19,777 nucleotides of DNA from an uncultured Collinsella sp. (GCA_900549185.1 URNM01000018.1:1-19777); one strand, 5' to 3'; numbered from the stretch's first letter, positions 7,195 to 14,418 are shown. A program made the numbers and translations. The notes: a model not told the origin generated them from the letters alone.

Positions 7195-7934
7195 TTCTGT
7201 TTCCCGCAATCGATTTGATCGGCGGCAAGGTCGTGCGCCTGGAGCGCGGCGACCGGAGCCGCTGCAAGGTATATTCCGACGACCCCGTGGCCGTTGCCGG
7301 CTCCTTTGCCGAGCAGGGTGCGAGCTGGGTGCACGTCGTCGACCTGTCCGCTGCCTTTGGCGAGGACGAGGACGCGTGCGCTGCCAACTCGGCAGCGATT
7401 AAGGCCATCTGCAGCGTCGACGGTCTGTCCGTGGACGTGGGCGGCGGCGTCCGCTCGCTCGCGCGGATCGACGAGCTGGCCGGCTACGGCGCGCGTCGCA
7501 TCGCACTCGGCACGGTGCTCGTGACCGAGCCGGGATTTGCCGAGGTGGTGGCTCGCGGCTTTGGCGAGCTGTTGGTGGCAGACATCGCCGCGCGCGACGG
7601 TCAGGTCAAGGTGAACGGCTGGCGTGACGGCGCGGGCGTGGCACTCGACGACGCCGTGGCGCAGCTCACCGAGCTGGGCTTTAAACACTTGGTCTATACC
7701 GATATCGCGCGCGATGGCATGCAGACGGGCATCGACGTGGCGGCATATCGCCATGTGGCCGAGGTCGCGGGCTTTCCCGTCGTGGCGTCGGGCGGTATCT
7801 CGACACTCGACGATATCCGCGCGCTTGCCGCGGTGGGCGAGGATGCCATCGAGGGCGCCATTACCGGCCGTGCACTCTACGAGGGCAACTTTACGCTGGC
7901 CCAGGCGTTGGCCGCCGCCCGAGGGGAGGAGTAG
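7191..7934 (+). CDS. hisA: ProFAR isomerase (HisA, possibly PriA-type)
   Basis: 247 residues, a (beta/alpha)8 barrel that converts ProFAR to PRFAR by an Amadori rearrangement. The catalytic acid/base aspartates are D8 (PAIDLIGGK) and D131 (VADIAARDG); phosphate loops are VDVGGGVRS (81-89) and VVASGGIS (197-204), and YTDIARDGM (169-177) is the C-terminal half mark. The ATG lies inside the hisH stop as ATGA, so the two are translationally coupled. In actinobacteria lacking trpF the homologue PriA also isomerises PRA in tryptophan synthesis. The sequence alone does not decide between HisA and PriA here; absence of trpF elsewhere in the genome would argue for PriA. Confidence 0.94.
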   Translation: MILFPAIDLIGGKVVRLERGDRSRCKVYSDDPVAVAGSFAEQGASWVHVVDLSAAFGEDEDACAANSAAIKAICSVDGLSVDVGGGVRSLARIDELAGYGARRIALGTVLVTEPGFAEVVARGFGELLVADIAARDGQVKVNGWRDGAGVALDDAVAQLTELGFKHLVYTDIARDGMQTGIDVAAYRHVAEVAGFPVVASGGISTLDDIRALAAVGEDAIEGAITGRALYEGNFTLAQALAAARGEE

Positions 7935-7937
7935 CCC

Positions 7938-8720
7938 ATGCTTACCAAACGCGTGATTCCCTGTCTGGATGTTAAGGACGGCCGCGTGGTCAAGGGTGTC
8001 AACTTTGTGGGCCTGCGCGATGCGGGCGACCCGGTGGAGCTGGCCCGCGCCTACGACCGCGAGGGTGCGGACGAGGTCGTATTTTTGGACATTACCGCGA
8101 CGAGCGACAACCGCGCGACGACCATCGAGATGGCGGCACACGCGGCCGAGGAGCTCGCTATTCCCTATACCGTGGGCGGCGGTTTCCGCGACTTGGCGGG
8201 CATGCGGGCCATGGTTGCCGCCGGCGCCGACAAGGTGTCGCTTAACTCTGCCGCCGTGCGCAATCCGTCGCTGATCAGCCAGGCTGCCGCGGCGTTTGGC
8301 AGCCAGGCCGTAGTCGTGGCGATCGATGCCAAACGCGTGGGGCTGCCCGGGGAGCCGGGCGCCGATAAGTGGGAGGTCTTTACGGCGGGCGGCCGCAACG
8401 CCACGGGTATCGACGCGGTGGCGTGGGCCGAGGAGGCGGCTCGTCGCGGCGCCGGTGAGATCTTGCTCACCAGTATGGATCGCGACGGCACCAAGGCCGG
8501 CTTCGATTTGGCGCTCACCCGCGCCGCGGCGCGCGCGGTGCCGATTCCCGTCATCGCGAGCGGCGGCGTGGGCACGCTCGAGCATTTTGCCGAGGGCGTG
8601 ATCGAGGGCGAAGCCGACGCCGTGCTGGCGGCCAGCGTCTTTCACTTTGGAACCTTCAGCATTCGTCAGGTGAAGGAGTATATGGCGTCGCAGGGCATTC
8701 CTGTGAGGTTGGACTTCTAG
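7938..8720 (+). CDS. hisF: imidazole glycerol phosphate synthase, cyclase subunit
   Basis: 260 residues, a (beta/alpha)8 barrel partner of HisH. It cyclises PRFAR with HisH-derived ammonia to IGP and AICAR. Catalytic aspartates are D11 (IPCLDVKDGRVVKG) and D130 (VVAIDAKRV). Other signatures are FLDITATSD (49-57), TVGGGFR (78-84), KVSLNSAAV (99-107), LLTSMDRDGTK and VIASGGVG. Only 3 nt separate it from hisA, with GGGGAGGAG straddling the hisA stop as ribosome site. A 141-nt gap with a large palindrome follows before hisI, the longest break inside the cluster. Confidence 0.97.
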   Translation: MLTKRVIPCLDVKDGRVVKGVNFVGLRDAGDPVELARAYDREGADEVVFLDITATSDNRATTIEMAAHAAEELAIPYTVGGGFRDLAGMRAMVAAGADKVSLNSAAVRNPSLISQAAAAFGSQAVVVAIDAKRVGLPGEPGADKWEVFTAGGRNATGIDAVAWAEEAARRGAGEILLTSMDRDGTKAGFDLALTRAAARAVPIPVIASGGVGTLEHFAEGVIEGEADAVLAASVFHFGTFSIRQVKEYMASQGIPVRLDF

Positions 8721-8729
8721 TGCTGCGGC

Positions 8730-8823
8730 TTGCCCAGGCACCGCATCTTGCCGCTCAAACCGTCGCTTGCGTACCAAAGTACGCGTCGCTCCTCTTTCGC
8801 GGCAACCTGCGGTACCTGGACAA
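8730..8823. repeat. 94-nt symmetric palindromic element between hisF and hisI
   Basis: Outer arms 8730-8754 and 8799-8823 pair over 25 nt with four mismatched or wobble positions (TTGCCCAGGCACCGCA against TGCGGTACCTGGACAA). Exactly at the centre is a perfect 6-bp stem, GCGTAC-CAAA-GTACGC (8769-8784), and both halves are symmetric about 8776.5. No reading frame is conserved through it. It is likely a dispersed repeat that forms a long RNA hairpin within the his transcript. Confidence 0.75.
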
Positions 8824-8861
8824 CCCTCGCCGACCGGCGATGTTTAAATTGGGGAATTGAA

Positions 8862-9191
8862 ATGAAAGAAATTACTATTCCAGCTGATCTTAAATATGAC
8901 GCCAAAGGGCTGATTCCTTGTGTGGTTCAGCAATATGACACTGGTGAGGTGCTTATGGTTGCTTGGATGAACGAGGAATCGGTGGGGCTGACGCTCAAGA
9001 CCGGGACCACGTGGTTTTGGAGTCGCAGCCGCCAGGAGCTCTGGAACAAGGGCGCGACGAGCGGCAATATGCAGGAGGTCAAGGAACTCTGGGCCGACTG
9101 CGATAACGATACGCTGTTGGTCAAGGTCGACTCTCCGGGCCCGGCTTGCCACACCGGCAACCGTACCTGCTTCTTTAAGAAACTCGCCTAA
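8862..9191 (+). CDS. hisI: phosphoribosyl-AMP cyclohydrolase
   Basis: 109 residues, the single-domain cyclohydrolase that opens the adenine ring of PR-AMP (third step). Signatures are VAWMNEES, TWFWSRSRQELWNKGATSGN, and the metal region DCDNDTLLVKVDSPGPACHTG with a later Cys in RTCFF, giving the DxDxD and Cys ligands for Mg2+/Zn2+. ATG at 8862 follows GGGGAATTGA; an upstream in-frame ATG at 8730 would translate the palindrome and is rejected. The first ~30 codons are visibly richer in A and T than the neighbouring genes. hisE is a separate gene 46 nt downstream, not fused as in enterobacteria. Confidence 0.95.
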   Translation: MKEITIPADLKYDAKGLIPCVVQQYDTGEVLMVAWMNEESVGLTLKTGTTWFWSRSRQELWNKGATSGNMQEVKELWADCDNDTLLVKVDSPGPACHTGNRTCFFKKLA

Positions 9192-9194
9192 GGC

Positions 9195-9214
9195 GGGCGC
9201 CCTGTTGGGCGCTC
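9195..9214 (+). other. small intercistronic hairpin hisI-hisE
   Basis: GGGCGCCC (9195-9202) pairs with GGGCGCTC (9207-9214) around a TGTT loop with one G-T wobble. No T run follows, so it is more likely an RNA-stability or processing hairpin than a terminator. Confidence 0.4.
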
Positions 9215-9237
9215 GGTAAAACGGAAAGGATTGAACT

Positions 9238-9555
9238 ATGGGTGTGCGCACCGCAAATGTTCAGGATGGAAATATCGGCGAGACGCTGACGGGTCTGGCC
9301 GAGGTGATTCATGGCCGTCGCGACGCGTCGCCGCAGGAGAGCTATACCGCTCGCCTGCTGACCGATGTCGAGGATGAGCTGCTCAAGAAGCTTGCCGAGG
9401 AGGCGAGCGAGGTCATCATGGCTTGCAAGGATAACGATCACGACCACATCCGCTACGAGGCCGGCGACCTGGTCTACCACCTGCTCGTGACGCTTGAGCG
9501 CTACGGCATCACCCTCGACGAACTGGCCGGCGAACTCAACGCTCGCCGCTACTAG
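9238..9555 (+). CDS. hisE: phosphoribosyl-ATP pyrophosphatase
   Basis: 105 residues, an all-alpha MazG-fold enzyme that hydrolyses PR-ATP to PR-AMP and pyrophosphate (second step). Motifs: LLKKLAEEASEVIMA, carrying the EExxE-type magnesium ligands, and YEAGDLVYHLLV with the second acidic pair. The ribosome site GGAAAGGAT precedes ATG at 9238. It is the last gene of the his cluster on +. Its stop lies only 2 nt from the stop of the convergent PHP gene, and no terminator is visible between them, so the transcripts probably overlap at their 3' ends. Confidence 0.95.
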   Translation: MGVRTANVQDGNIGETLTGLAEVIHGRRDASPQESYTARLLTDVEDELLKKLAEEASEVIMACKDNDHDHIRYEAGDLVYHLLVTLERYGITLDELAGELNARRY

Positions 9556-9557
9556 TT

Positions 9558-10469
9558 TTAGGCGAGGGGCGTGGGTTGCCATTCTCCGGGGGGGTGGGGG
9601 ATGTCGAAGGTTCGATAACCGCAGTCGTAGGCGTGGTCCTGGGCCTCGCGGATATTCCAGCAGATATCGCAGGCGCGGTGCGCGTCCGAGCCAAAGGTGA
9701 TGGGTACCTCGGCATGGGCAAAGCAGCGCAAGAGGCCGGTCGCGGGGTAGTAGTCGTCGAGTCCCTTGCGCGGCGCGGCAGTCGAGACCTCAACGCGCCG
9801 ATTCGTGTCGTGTGCGCATTCTGCCATCTGCCCCCAGAACGGCGCGGGGTCAAAGTCGGGCGCAAACCCTTCCTTCGAAAAGCGCATGACCAGGTCGGGG
9901 TGGGCCATCACATCAAAGTTGAGTGAACTTTCGCAAGCACGGCACCAGTCGTCGACGTAGCGCTCCCACACGCCGCGCACGCCCAGGTTTTCCCAAACGT
10001 GCAGGTTGGTGTCATCGTCGATCCAACCGCAGCACGAATCGGGCGTATCGGGACGAGCGACGTCTTCTGTCCCCGTCGTGCCCGCAGCGCCTGCCGCAAT
10101 ATCTCCCGGGTTGCCAATCCAATGCACGCTGCCCAAGCGCACTATGGCACCCGCGGACCAGCGCCCAACCAAAGGCTCGCAGCCCTCGTACCAGTCGCAT
10201 TCAAAGCCATAGATAAGCTCGAGCTCCGGCGCGATCTGCGCGGCGAGTTTGCGGGCGTCCTCAAAGGCCAGACGATGTGCCGGCAGATCACCCTCGACGA
10301 CTTGCACCTCGCAGTTAGCATCCATGCTGGCAGGTAGGGTGAGGTGGTCGGTCGAGACCATGACGCGGCAGCCGGCGGCGGCAGCAGCGCGGACGTTGTC
10401 CTCAAACGAGGCATGGCCGTCCGAAAACGAGGTGTGGGTGTGGCAATCGACCAGCGGGCAAGCAGGCAT
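9558..10469 (-). CDS. PHP-family phosphatase, probable histidinol-phosphatase (HisK/HisJ-like)
   Basis: 303 residues of the polymerase-and-histidinol-phosphatase (PHP) fold. Metal-binding motifs in order: H10 and H12 in DCHTHTSFSDGH, D41-H42 in STDHLTLP, E90 in YGFECDWYE, H116 in GSVHWIGN, H190 in DVMAHPDLV, and D262/H264 in GSDAH. The GSVHW and GFECDW segments are typical of the histidinol-phosphatase branch. ATG at 10469 is chosen because AAAGGAG lies 5 nt upstream; a longer frame reaching 10727 would run through a palindrome. It fills the pathway gap left by the short HisB and lies tail-to-tail with hisE. Odd: a Gly/Ala/Thr-rich insertion near 122-150, after the GSVHW motif. Other PHP phosphoesterase roles are possible. 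Confidence 0.85.
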   Translation of the reverse strand: MPACPLVDCHTHTSFSDGHASFEDNVRAAAAAGCRVMVSTDHLTLPASMDANCEVQVVEGDLPAHRLAFEDARKLAAQIAPELELIYGFECDWYEGCEPLVGRWSAGAIVRLGSVHWIGNPGDIAAGAAGTTGTEDVARPDTPDSCCGWIDDDTNLHVWENLGVRGVWERYVDDWCRACESSLNFDVMAHPDLVMRFSKEGFAPDFDPAPFWGQMAECAHDTNRRVEVSTAAPRKGLDDYYPATGLLRCFAHAEVPITFGSDAHRACDICWNIREAQDHAYDCGYRTFDIPHPPGEWQPTPLA

Positions 10470-10798
10470 GGCGGCTCCTTTGCATTTGGCGAATCCGCTC
10501 CATTGTAATGGTGCAGCTTTCAACACGCCGGGCACGCCGGAGCTCGAAATCGATTGGAAAGGCTGCGCGCTGTGTGGTGCGGCCTCGCTTGCTCTCAAAA
10601 CATGTACGTCAGCCTCCAAAAGCTGCAAAAAATGACATGTTTGGAGGCTGGCGTACATGTTTGGGTGAGGCGGTGGAGTGTCGGTTTCTTGCGGACAAGG
10701 AAAATCGCGTTCATCGCGCGCCGCCACACTTGCGCCGCCCGCGATGTGCTAGCGTTTGGATGAATAAAACGAGCCCGTGCGGAAAGGATCCGGACCGT
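10470..10798. other. 329-nt divergent intergenic region
   Basis: It separates the minus-strand PHP gene from the plus-strand LarC-like gene. It holds a palindrome (10598-10662), a possible minus-strand -10 TACAAT (10502-10507) for the PHP gene, and the context TGTGCTAGCGT (10745-10755) that may be an extended -10 for the LarC-like gene. No credible gene is seen in it. Confidence 0.5.
10598..10662. repeat. palindromic element with 23-bp arms
   Basis: Arm 10598-10620 pairs with arm 10640-10662 with only one G-T mismatch; the shared core is ACATGTACG(T/C)CAGCCTCC. The 19-nt loop contains an A-rich stretch and a further ACATG that makes a direct repeat with the right end (ATGTTTGG twice). There is no coding function. 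A dispersed repeat or MITE-like element is likely. Confidence 0.8.
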
Positions 10799-11284
10799 AT
10801 GCAACGTGGAAGTACATCTCCGCTGTCCCGCGAGACCGATGCGCCCGAAACCATCGTCAAGCTGGAGTGCGACATCGACGATGCGTCGCCCGAGGTACTC
10901 GCCTATGCCGCCGACCGCTTGCGCGAGGCGGGCGCCCGCGAAGTGCACTGGCTGCCTCTCTACTGCAAAAAAGGTCGTCCCGGCTGGCAGCTGCAGGTAA
11001 TCTGCGTCCGCGAGGACATTGACCGTCTGCAGACGATCATCTTTTTGGAAACCACGACCAACGGTATCCGGCGCCAGATTATGGAGCGCGTCTGCCTGCC
11101 GCGCCGCTTTGAGCAGGTGGCGACGCCTTGGGGCGAGGTGGCCGTTAAAGTAGCCACCCTGCCCGACGGCAGTGAGCGTGCGGCGCCCGAGTACGAGGAC
11201 TGCTCCCGCCTCGCTCGCGAGCACGACGTGCCACTCCAGCGCGTGATGCAGGCGGCACAAGCCGCGGCGCTGCGATTTGAGTAA
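10799..11284 (+). CDS. LarC C-terminal domain protein (orphan LarC2-like)
   Basis: 161 residues matching the C-terminal half of LarC (DUF111), the CTP-dependent enzyme that inserts nickel into the pincer cofactor of lactate racemase. Conserved points: ECDIDDASPEVLAY (23-36), LPLYCKKGRPG (52-62), FLETTTNGIRR (82-92), and APEYEDC (129-135). A full LarC is about 400 residues; the N-terminal domain is absent and no matching frame exists in the 329 nt upstream, so this is not a larC1/larC2 frameshift pair as in Lactobacillus plantarum. ATG at 10799 follows GGAAAGGA (10781-10788); an in-frame ATG at 10760 is an alternative. It precedes the YfcE-like and MazG genes on the same strand. Domain assignment is strong, function uncertain. 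Confidence 0.8.
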   Translation: MQRGSTSPLSRETDAPETIVKLECDIDDASPEVLAYAADRLREAGAREVHWLPLYCKKGRPGWQLQVICVREDIDRLQTIIFLETTTNGIRRQIMERVCLPRRFEQVATPWGEVAVKVATLPDGSERAAPEYEDCSRLAREHDVPLQRVMQAAQAAALRFE

Positions 11285-11339
11285 CGCGGCCGGTGGCACG
11301 CCACGCCCAGCCCCATCAACCCCACCGAAAGGATCCCCC

Positions 11340-11888
11340 ATGAAATACCTCCTCGCCTCCGACATCCACGGCTCGGCATACTGGACCGAGCGCCTCTGCG
11401 CCGCCATCGAATCCGAGCAGCCCGACCGCATCGTCCTGCTGGGCGACCTGCTCTACCACGGCCCGCGTAACGACCTGCCGCGCGACTACGCCCCCAAGCG
11501 TGTGATTCCGCTGCTCAACGCCCTGGCCGACCGCATCATCGCGGTGCGCGGCAACTGCGACGCCGAGGTCGACCAGATGGTGCTCGACTTCCCCGTCATG
11601 GCCGACTACGCCACGCTGTTCGACGAGACCGGCCGCGAGCTGTTCCTGACGCACGGCCACGTCTTTGGCGCCGGCATGCACAACAGCATCGACCACGCGC
11701 CCGCGCTGCCCGAGGGGTCCGCGCTCGTCTACGGCCACACGCACATCAAGGTCAACGAGGCAAGCGAGGCGCACCCGGGCCTGTGGCTCTTCAACCCCGG
11801 CAGCGTGAGCATCCCCAAGGACGGCTCGCACAGCTACGGCATCTACGAGGGCGGTGCGTTCCGTCACGTGATCCTGGAGGAGGAATAA
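11340..11888 (+). CDS. YfcE/MJ0936-type metallophosphoesterase
   Basis: 182 residues, the size of small calcineurin-like phosphodiesterases such as E. coli YfcE. Metal ligands are readable: D8 and H10 (ASDIHG), D36 (LLGDLLYHG), N72 (VRGNCD), H105 (LTHGH), and H133/H135 (YGHTH). NPGSVSIPK (152-160) is the characteristic C-terminal stretch. The family hydrolyses simple phosphodiesters; the physiological substrate is generally unknown. ATG at 11340 has GAAAGGAT upstream; an in-frame ATG at 11277 overlaps the preceding gene and is rejected. The stop lies 2 nt before mazG, whose ribosome site (GGAGGAGGAA) is within the end of this gene, so the two are coupled. Confidence 0.92.
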   Translation: MKYLLASDIHGSAYWTERLCAAIESEQPDRIVLLGDLLYHGPRNDLPRDYAPKRVIPLLNALADRIIAVRGNCDAEVDQMVLDFPVMADYATLFDETGRELFLTHGHVFGAGMHNSIDHAPALPEGSALVYGHTHIKVNEASEAHPGLWLFNPGSVSIPKDGSHSYGIYEGGAFRHVILEEE

Positions 11889-11890
11889 CC

Positions 11891-12751
11891 ATGGCGCAGC
11901 ACATGGCTCAGCAAAATGCCGAGGGCTCGCGCGATCTGTCCACGCTGGTCGACGCGTCGGCCGAGCTGCAGCATCTGGTGCAGACTATCTGGCGTCTGCG
12001 TCAGCCCGATGGCTGCCCGTGGGATCGCGAGCAGACGCATCAGAGCATCGGCAAGAACATGATCGAGGAAGCCTACGAGGCGCTCGATTGCATCGAGGCG
12101 GACGACGCGGCGCATCTGCGCGAGGAGCTCGGCGACGTGCTCATGCAGGTGGTACTGCATGCGCAGATTGCGGCGGACGCCGGTGAGTTTACGCTGGCCG
12201 ATGTGGCACGCGATATCGACGCCAAGCTCATCCGTCGCCACCCACATGTGTTTGGCGATGCGGATGCCGATAGCTCCGACGAGGTGCTCAAGATTTGGGA
12301 CGAGGTCAAGCTTGCCGAGAAGGCCGCCAAGGACAAGGCCGTGGCGGCGGGCGAGGCTGCGCCCGAGGGCCTGCTCGACGGCGTGCCCACGCACCTGCCG
12401 GCGCTGATGCAGGCTCAGAAGGTGTCGCGCAAGGCGGCTGCCGTGGGCTTTGAGTGGGAGACGGTCCAGGACGTGTGGGACGAGGTTGCCGAGGAGCGTG
12501 CCGAGTTTGAGGCCGAGGCTCCCGGCTCGCCCGAGCGCGAGATGGAGTTTGGCGACCTGCTCTTTGCCCTGGTCAACGTTGCGCGCAAGGAGGGAATCGA
12601 TGCCGAGAGCGCTCTGCGCGCCAGCACGGCAAAGTTCCGCCGTCGTTGGGCTGCGATGGAGCAGATGGCGGCCGACGCCCACGTGGATCTGGCTGAGCTT
12701 TCGACCCACGGCCTCAATGATCTCTGGGATGCCGCCAAGGCGGAGGAGTAA
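11891..12751 (+). CDS. mazG: nucleoside triphosphate pyrophosphohydrolase MazG
   Basis: 286 residues with two tandem MazG domains, as in E. coli MazG. The N-terminal domain carries CPWDREQTHQS and the metal-binding EExxE (E59, E60, E63) with EELGD (78-82). The C-terminal domain repeats the pattern near 198-222, ending in EFGDLLFALVNVARKEG. MazG hydrolyses (d)NTPs to NMP and PPi and helps clear aberrant nucleotides; in E. coli it also modulates ppGpp. An Ala/Lys-rich linker (142-156) separates the domains. ATG at 11891 is 2 nt after the YfcE stop with a strong Shine-Dalgarno. A strong terminator follows directly, closing the larC2-like/yfcE/mazG group. Confidence 0.95.
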   Translation: MAQHMAQQNAEGSRDLSTLVDASAELQHLVQTIWRLRQPDGCPWDREQTHQSIGKNMIEEAYEALDCIEADDAAHLREELGDVLMQVVLHAQIAADAGEFTLADVARDIDAKLIRRHPHVFGDADADSSDEVLKIWDEVKLAEKAAKDKAVAAGEAAPEGLLDGVPTHLPALMQAQKVSRKAAAVGFEWETVQDVWDEVAEERAEFEAEAPGSPEREMEFGDLLFALVNVARKEGIDAESALRASTAKFRRRWAAMEQMAADAHVDLAELSTHGLNDLWDAAKAEE

Positions 12752-12755
12752 GACT

Positions 12756-12802
12756 GCGGGAACGACGGGCTGACATGCCCTATCGTTCCCGCTAAATTTT
12801 TT
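12756..12802 (+). terminator. factor-independent terminator after mazG
   Basis: GCGGGAACGA pairs perfectly with TCGTTCCCGC (12783-12792), with an inner GGGC/GCCC extension, and TAAATTTTTT follows. Strong stem plus T tract. Confidence 0.92.
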
Positions 12803-12823
12803 CGAAAAACAAGTGTATCCCTC

Positions 12824-12868
12824 GGCTAACTTAGGGCATAATGCAAAAAGTGCGACAAGGCTAACTTA
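12824..12868 (+). promoter_or_regulatory. enolase promoter region with a 10-bp direct repeat
   Basis: GGCTAACTTA occurs at 12824-12833 and again at 12859-12868, 35 nt apart, flanking the probable -10 box CATAAT (12837-12842). A -35 near 12814-12819 is weak. The repeat could be an activator or repressor site, or a duplicated promoter segment. Confidence 0.45.
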
Positions 12869-12942
12869 CGGAGGCGCACCGACGGTGCCCGGTCGGCCGG
12901 TCGCCAAGCATTCAACCCGTTTCCAAGTGAGAGGGAGACAAC

Positions 12943-14232
12943 ATGAGTGATATTTTGGACGTCTACGGTCGTGAGGTGCTCGACAGCCGCGGCAACCCAA
13001 CCGTCGAGGTCGAGGTCGTGCTCGAGGACGGCAGCTTCGGCCGCGCGATGGTGCCTTCGGGCGCTTCGACCGGCGCCTTTGAGGCGTGCGAGCTGCGCGA
13101 CGGCGACAAGGGCCGCTATCTGGGCAAGGGCGTCTCGCAGGCCGTCGAGCACGTCAACAACGAGTGCGCCGATGCCGTCGTGGGCCTCGATGCCTTCGAC
13201 CAGCGCGCTGTCGATGCCGCGCTGATCGCCGCGGACGGTACCCCCAACAAGACCAAGCTCGGTGCCAACGCCATCCTGGGCGTGTCGCTGGCCGTCGCCC
13301 GCGCCGCGGCAGAGTCGGCGGGCCTGTCGCTGTACCAGTACCTGGGCGGCGTCAACGCTCATCTGCTGCCCACGCCCATGATGAACATCCTCAACGGCGG
13401 TGTGCATGCCGACAATAACGTTGACTTCCAGGAGTTCATGATCATGCCGGTGGGCGCCCCGAGCTTTGCCGAGGGCCTGCGCTGGTGTGCCGAGGTCTAC
13501 CACACCCTCAAGGGCGTGCTGCACGAGGCAGGCCTGGGCGGCGGCGTGGGCGACGAGGGCGGCTTTGCGCCCAACCTCAAGACCAATGCCGAACCGTTCG
13601 AGTACATTACCAAGGCCGTCGAGAAGGCTGGCTTTAAGCCCGGTGTCGACTTCATGTACGCCATGGACCCGGCGTCCACCGAGTTCTACAACGCCGAGAC
13701 CGGTATGTACGAGCTCAAGGGCGAGGGCGTGGAGTACACGAGCGCCCAGATGGTCGATTACTGGGAGAAGCTCGTCGACACCTACCCCATCATCTCCATC
13801 GAGGACGGCATGGCCGAGGAGGACTGGGACGGCTGGGTCGAGCTCACCCGTCGCATTGGCAACAAGGTGCAGCTGGTGGGCGACGACCTGTTCGTCACCA
13901 ACACCGAGCGCCTCAAGAAGGGTATCGAACTGGGCGCTGCCAACGCGATTCTGGTCAAGGTCAACCAGATCGGCACGCTCACCGAGTCGCTCGAGGCCAT
14001 CGAAACCGCCAAGGAGGCCGGCTACGCTTGCATCGTGAGCCACCGTTCTGGCGAGACCGAGGACTCCACGATTGCCGACCTGGTCGTGGGCGTCAACGCC
14101 GGCCAGATTAAGTCGGGCGCCCCGTGCCGCAGCGACCGTATTGCCAAGTACAACCAGCTCATCCGCATCGAGGACGAGCTCGAGGACAGCGCGCACTACG
14201 CCGGCAAGTCTGCGTTCTACAACATTCGCTAA
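12943..14232 (+). CDS. eno: enolase
   Basis: 429 residues, the standard length. It catalyses interconversion of 2-phosphoglycerate and phosphoenolpyruvate with Mg2+ in glycolysis. Motifs: VLDSRGNPTVEVEV at the N-terminus, PSGASTGAFEA (38-48), the catalytic acid in GDEGGFAP, metal ligands in SIEDG and GDDLFVTN, the catalytic lysine in ILVKVNQIGT, the signature SHRSGETEDSTIAD, and GQIKSGAPCRSDR. ATG follows GAGGGAGA. It has its own promoter region downstream of the mazG terminator, a leader of about 95 nt, and a terminator after it. The mazG-eno-divIC-ppx order is a common actinobacterial arrangement (recollection). No abnormality is seen in the active site. Confidence 0.98.
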   Translation: MSDILDVYGREVLDSRGNPTVEVEVVLEDGSFGRAMVPSGASTGAFEACELRDGDKGRYLGKGVSQAVEHVNNECADAVVGLDAFDQRAVDAALIAADGTPNKTKLGANAILGVSLAVARAAAESAGLSLYQYLGGVNAHLLPTPMMNILNGGVHADNNVDFQEFMIMPVGAPSFAEGLRWCAEVYHTLKGVLHEAGLGGGVGDEGGFAPNLKTNAEPFEYITKAVEKAGFKPGVDFMYAMDPASTEFYNAETGMYELKGEGVEYTSAQMVDYWEKLVDTYPIISIEDGMAEEDWDGWVELTRRIGNKVQLVGDDLFVTNTERLKKGIELGAANAILVKVNQIGTLTESLEAIETAKEAGYACIVSHRSGETEDSTIADLVVGVNAGQIKSGAPCRSDRIAKYNQLIRIEDELEDSAHYAGKSAFYNIR

Positions 14233-14295
14233 ACAAGTGGTGCTCGCGGGGGCGGGGTTGACTCGGCTCCGCTCCACTTCTGATGGCCGCCATTG

Positions 14296-14327
14296 GGCGC
14301 TGGGCCATATGGCTCAGCGCCTTTTTT
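14296..14327 (+). terminator. factor-independent terminator after eno
   Basis: GGCGCTGGGCC pairs with GGCTCAGCGCC around ATAT (one G-T pair) and is followed by six T residues. A classic terminator. Confidence 0.93.
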
Positions 14328-14366
14328 ATGTCGAGCAAGGGCCGCCGAAGGCGTTGCGCGCGCTCG

Positions 14367-14375
14367 TGCTATAAC
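14367..14375 (+). promoter_or_regulatory. extended -10 promoter for the divIC-like gene
   Basis: TGCTATAAC (TGn followed by TATAAC) lies 44 nt before the ATG and directly downstream of the eno terminator. No good -35 is seen, as is common for extended -10 promoters. Confidence 0.5.
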
Positions 14376-14418
14376 TAAAGGACTTAGCGCAAACAAACCT
14401 CAACCGCACAAGGCGCAC

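Noticed and set aside
7143..8777. 544-residue minus-strand open frame across hisA and hisF
   Set aside because: Antisense shadow; no ribosome site or family motif.
8730..8861. N-terminal extension of HisI to 8730
   Set aside because: It is palindrome sequence; HisI begins normally at MKEITIP with its own ribosome site.
10470..10727. N-terminal extension of the PHP protein to 10727
   Set aside because: It would translate the palindrome, has no motif, and AAAGGAG with correct spacing marks ATG at 10469.
12826..14277. 483-residue minus-strand open frame opposite enolase
   Set aside because: Opposite a perfectly conserved enolase; low-complexity Val/Leu/Ala/Gly composition typical of a shadow frame.
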